This document shows positions 61,327 to 64,000 of a stretch of DNA of 64,000 nucleotides, one piece after another (position 1 is the first letter of the stretch; each line of letters starts with the position of its first letter). The stretch spans positions 62,001 through 126,000 of the forward strand of contig CAJWDP010000001.1 in NCBI GenBank assembly GCA_913030835.1, in the 5' to 3' direction. A program made the position numbers and the translations under genes. The notes beneath the pieces were generated by a model that searched no databases, was not told where the DNA came from, and worked only from the letters and a program-made list of their open reading frames with translations. This stretch comes from an uncultured Flavobacteriales bacterium. GTDB lineage: Bacteria > Bacteroidota > Bacteroidia > Flavobacteriales_D > Parvicellaceae.

Positions 61327-61665
61327 TTGGATTTAGAGTTAGAAAAAGAATGGAGAAAAGTCCTCGACTTATTCGAAAAGGAACATGGCAAAATGGATGT
61401 CTCTTCGGTACTTTTTCTAATCGGCATACAAGAAGTTGGCAAAGGGTTTCTTAAGCTAAGCAAAGACAAGAAGATCGAAGTTATTCACGTAGGGATTTGT
61501 GCTGTTCTTGAGCCCTATGGTTACTACTCTTTTTTGGGTAAAGACGAAGATGGTTGGCCTCATTTTGAAAACAACCAAAAGCTACCTGCTCTAGATTCGG
61601 ATGAGCAAAAAAAGATTCTGAAGGAAGCTATTATTTCTTATTTTGATAATCAAGGACTTATTTAA
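61327..61665 (+). CDS. Unknown protein, 112 aa
   Basis: Starts with TTG 61327, right after the pgk stop. Acidic and helical: LELEKEWRKVLDLFEKEHG in parts, SVLFLIGIQEVGKGFLKLS and HVGICAVLEPYGYYSFLG. The arrangement resembles a conserved Bacteroidota family of unknown function. Its stop overlaps that of the convergent lipoprotein gene (TTAA). Confidence 0.7.
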   Translation: MDLELEKEWRKVLDLFEKEHGKMDVSSVLFLIGIQEVGKGFLKLSKDKKIEVIHVGICAVLEPYGYYSFLGKDEDGWPHFENNQKLPALDSDEQKKILKEAIISYFDNQGLI

Positions 61666-62018
61666 ATGGCTACCGTTACTTCTGTAGTTTGCTCTTCCTC
61701 AATTCGAATGATGCCCACCTTTGTGTTTGCATCAACATCAATATCCAAGATCGCAAATCCAGCTTGTCCTGATTTGAATAAATCGTTGTAATTGAATGTG
61801 GCCATGCCCGTTCCATCTGTGCTGTTTGTTTGCTCCAGATTCTCTCTTGGTGGTTCTGTTCCATTATCATAATACAGTTTCACAGATGCGCCTCCAACGG
61901 GTACACCAGCAGAGTCTACAACTGTAACTCGAGCGATGGTGTCCTTTTTCTTATAGCAAGAATTCAACGAAAACAGAACGACCGACAGAGTGAATAAAAC
62001 CAATGACAATTTTCTCAT
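61662..62018 (-). CDS. Small lipoprotein with one Ig/transthyretin-like domain
   Basis: 118 residues. Lipoprotein signal MRKLSLVLFTLSVVLFSLNSC (lipobox LNSC), then a single beta-sandwich with VDSAGVPVGGASVKLYY and STDGTGMATFNY, as in carboxypeptidase-regulatory or CNA-B-like domains. Function is unknown. A TATATTTG -7 box may lie at 62079-62072 (minus). Confidence 0.7.
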   Translation of the reverse strand: MRKLSLVLFTLSVVLFSLNSCYKKKDTIARVTVVDSAGVPVGGASVKLYYDNGTEPPRENLEQTNSTDGTGMATFNYNDLFKSGQAGFAILDIDVDANTKVGIIRIEEEQTTEVTVAI

Positions 62019-62095
62019 AATGCTGCTTTATGTTTAATTTTAGCACAGCGTTGAACCAACGCAGAACCAAACAAATATAGTTAAAATCACTTTCT

Positions 62096-62998
62096 ATGAA
62101 AGCTCTTCAATATGCTACTCTCACAGTGTTGTTTGCTTTTATGACGATGTTTCCAGCCTTCGGGTTGGCTCAGGTCAAAACAAACAACCCCACAACGGTA
62201 GAAAAGTTATCTCCGGATAAAGTTACATCGACAGAAGAAGAAATACACTTTGAAATTCAGACCAGACATGGTAATATGAAGGGAAAGTTGTACAATTCCA
62301 CTCCGCTTCATCGCGATAACTTTATAAAGCTCATTAATGAAAAGTACTACGATAGTCTTTTGTTCCATCGTGTAATTCGGGATTTCATGATCCAAGGTGG
62401 AGATCCGGAAAGTCGGGGAGCGGAGCCCAACAAAGCACTTGGAAATGGCGGCCCTAATTACACCCTTCCTGCTGAAATCCGTAGCGATCTGTTCCATAAA
62501 AAGGGTGCTCTTTCGGCTGCAAGGCAGCCCGATAATGTCAATCCTGAAAAGCGCTCATCCGGCAGTCAGTTTTACGTTGTTCAGGGTCGTAAATACACCG
62601 ATCAAATGCTAAAAACACAGGAAATGCGAATGAACCAGTCTAAAGTAAATCAGGCTATTCGCACCTATCTGAGTAAGCCTGAAAACAAGGCAGATTTGGA
62701 ACGGATTACTTACTGTCAGAAAAATAAACTCAATGACTCTCTCAACAAGATCGTTGCAAGCTTAGTTCCTGTTGTGATTAGCAAAGACGAACAGTTTCAA
62801 TTTACAGAACAACAAAGGCTGGCCTACTCCGGTATTGGTGGGACTCCCCATCTAGACGCCAACTATACTGTCTTTGGTGAAATCTATGAAGGTTTGGAGG
62901 TCATCGACAAAATTGCAACCTCAGAAACCGACGGGAGGGATCGACCGATTCAAGATGTGAAAATGTCTATTCGTATTGTTAGCCCAGAAGGCAGGTAA
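62096..62998 (+). CDS. Exported cyclophilin-type peptidyl-prolyl isomerase
   Basis: 300 residues with a signal peptide (about 1-26, AFGLAQ). Cyclophilin motifs: FHRVIRDFMIQGGDPESRG (within 86-106, cited in parts), GALSAARQPD, GSQFYVVQG, and the closing TPHLDANYTVFGEIYEGLEVIDKI in parts. A roughly 75-residue, charged insert (from KYTDQMLKTQ to EQQRLAYSG) separates the active-site strands from the last motif. It acts on periplasmic folding. Length is typical for Bacteroidota members. Confidence 0.9.
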   Translation: MKALQYATLTVLFAFMTMFPAFGLAQVKTNNPTTVEKLSPDKVTSTEEEIHFEIQTRHGNMKGKLYNSTPLHRDNFIKLINEKYYDSLLFHRVIRDFMIQGGDPESRGAEPNKALGNGGPNYTLPAEIRSDLFHKKGALSAARQPDNVNPEKRSSGSQFYVVQGRKYTDQMLKTQEMRMNQSKVNQAIRTYLSKPENKADLERITYCQKNKLNDSLNKIVASLVPVVISKDEQFQFTEQQRLAYSGIGGTPHLDANYTVFGEIYEGLEVIDKIATSETDGRDRPIQDVKMSIRIVSPEGR

Positions 62999-63027
62999 AA
63001 GTTCATGCAACAGGAAGCATAATTCAT

Positions 63028-63035
63028 TACTTTTG
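63028..63035 (+). promoter_or_regulatory. -7 box of pheS
   Basis: TACTTTTG matches TAnnTTTG and lies eight bases before the pheS ATG at 63044, giving a very short leader. No TTTG -33 element at the usual distance. Confidence 0.45.
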
Positions 63036-63043
63036 TTCTCGTT

Positions 63044-64000
63044 ATGATTGATCAGGTAGAGCGATTATTATCAGAAGTTGATGCCTTCGAAAGTGGTGAT
63101 CCGGACGAAATCGAGCAGTTTCGAATTCGGATGATCGGAAAAAAGGGTAAAGTAACCCAGCTGTTTGCTTTGTTCAAAGAGGTTCCAAACGAACAAAAAA
63201 AAGAATTTGGTAAGAAGCTGAATGAGTTAAAAACAAAATCAACTCAAAAAGTTGCGGATTTAAAAGGCGCCAGCAAGCCAGCTGCTGAAACAAAATCAAA
63301 TTTAGACATTTCTAGGCCGGCAGAAGATCTTACGCTTGGCTCCCGCCATCCCATCTCTATTGTACGGAACGAGATCATCGACATTTTTTCAAGGATCGGT
63401 TTCAGTGTTTCTGATGGTCCTGAAATCGAAGACGATTGGCACAACTTTTCGGCATTAAATTTTCCAAAAGAACATCCTGCCAGAGACATGCAGGATACAT
63501 TTTTCATCAGTGAAGATTTTTCGCTTCGGACCCATACCTCATCTGTCCAGGTAAGGGTTATGGAAACTGAAAAACCTCCCATCCGGACGATTTCTCCGGG
63601 TCGAGTTTTTAGAAACGAAGCTATTTCTGCCCGTGCGCACTGCATTTTTCATCAGGTCGAGGGTCTATATATTGACAAGGGTGTTTCTTTTGCTGACTTG
63701 AAACAATCCTTGATGTACTTTGCCAAAGAAATGTTTGGAGAAGGTACTGAAATACGCTTACGACCATCCTACTTTCCTTTCACAGAGCCAAGTGCGGAAG
63801 TTGATATCTCTTGTGTTCTTTGCAACGGTAAGGGGTGCAATGTTTGCAAAAACTCCGGTTACCTGGAGATTTTGGGCTGCGGAATGGTCGATCCCAACGT
63901 TCTTGAGAATTGCGGCATTGATTCTTTCCAATACTCCGGGTTTGCTTTCGGAATGGGCATTGAAAGAATTGCCATGCTTAAATTCGGCATCAACGATCTA
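63044..64000 (+). CDS. pheS: Phenylalanyl-tRNA synthetase alpha subunit, 3' end beyond window
   Basis: Starts at ATG 63044 (MIDQVERLLSEVDAFESGDP) and is open to the right edge; 319 codons are visible of about 340. N-terminal coiled coil (about 1-85), then the class II catalytic core: SRHPISIVRNEIIDIFSRIGF in parts, DGPEIEDDWHNFSAL, HPARDMQDTFF, motif 2 RVFRNEAISARAHCIFHQVEG in parts, and a Cys4 knuckle CVLCNGKGCNVC, followed by GFAFGMGIERIAML. It charges tRNA-Phe with PheT. Confidence 0.96.
   Translation, partial: MIDQVERLLSEVDAFESGDPDEIEQFRIRMIGKKGKVTQLFALFKEVPNEQKKEFGKKLNELKTKSTQKVADLKGASKPAAETKSNLDISRPAEDLTLGSRHPISIVRNEIIDIFSRIGFSVSDGPEIEDDWHNFSALNFPKEHPARDMQDTFFISEDFSLRTHTSSVQVRVMETEKPPIRTISPGRVFRNEAISARAHCIFHQVEGLYIDKGVSFADLKQSLMYFAKEMFGEGTEIRLRPSYFPFTEPSAEVDISCVLCNGKGCNVCKNSGYLEILGCGMVDPNVLENCGIDSFQYSGFAFGMGIERIAMLKFGINDL

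Overview
The window looks like chromosomal core DNA of a Bacteroidota bacterium, most likely a pigmented, probably gliding member of the Flavobacteriales. The evidence is the GldH gliding lipoprotein, several proteins with type IX secretion (T9SS) C-terminal sorting domains, a carotenoid locus, the gene orders ileS-dksA-like-lspA and holB-ricT-gldH, Bacteroidota-type promoters (TTTG, about 19 bp, TAnnTTTG) and the absence of obvious Shine-Dalgarno sites. I saw no tRNA, rRNA, CRISPR, insertion sequence or prophage. Almost all the DNA is coding and the genes fall into operon-like strings.

Layout. 1-8.6 kb: end of a surface protein gene, ileS (IleRS2 type with an altered HIGH motif), a DksA-like gene, lspA, asd on the opposite strand, and a large secreted protein with two lamin-tail domains. 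8.6-9.9 kb: a lipoprotein and a very small basic protein with its own promoter and terminator. 10-15.4 kb: carotenoid block one on the minus strand (TetR-like regulator, AarF/ABC1 kinase, CrtD, CruF, CrtZ, lycopene cyclase). 15.5-19.2 kb: T9SS-exported proteins, including a sphingomyelinase-like enzyme. 19.3-24.9 kb: carotenoid block two (ECF sigma factor, CrtI, CrtB, an unknown protein, Idi) and a CarH-type B12-binding MerR regulator. 25-30 kb: uvrC, gpsA, a small STAS-like protein and a membrane/spermidine-synthase-like protein. 30-35.3 kb: a remnant ORF with a perfect palindrome, a lipoprotein/ECF sigma/anti-sigma-like unit and another T9SS protein. 35.4-38.7 kb: a WYL regulator, a small protein and lysS. 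38.8-43.9 kb: a six-gene plus-strand operon (phosphoglucose/phosphomannose isomerase, lipB, serine hydrolase, unknown, 3'-5' exonuclease, copper-monooxygenase-like protein). 44-50.5 kb: a fused oligopeptide ABC ATPase and genes for surface glycan or lipid glycosylation. 50.5-57 kb: 3-oxoacid CoA-transferase subunits and two tandem class A penicillin-binding proteins. 57-64 kb: gldH, ricT, holB, pgk, small proteins, a cyclophilin and the start of pheS.

How the genes work together. Idi and CrtB make phytoene, CrtI gives lycopene, and the cyclase, CrtZ, CruF and CrtD together predict a monocyclic 3,1'-hydroxylated carotenoid of the saproxanthin/myxol kind. The most striking regulatory feature is upstream of the sigma-crtI-crtB operon: four TGTTwAACA palindromes spaced exactly 21 bp apart lie over a textbook promoter, and a CarH-like photoreceptor regulator is encoded about 0.8 kb away. 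This suggests light-controlled derepression of an ECF sigma factor and pigment synthesis. Other unusual points are a Cys4 zinc ribbon inside one of the two penicillin-binding proteins, the GIHH active-site motif of IleRS, promoters whose -7 box ends only four bases before an ATG, and a glycosyltransferase whose reading frame begins without a standard start codon.
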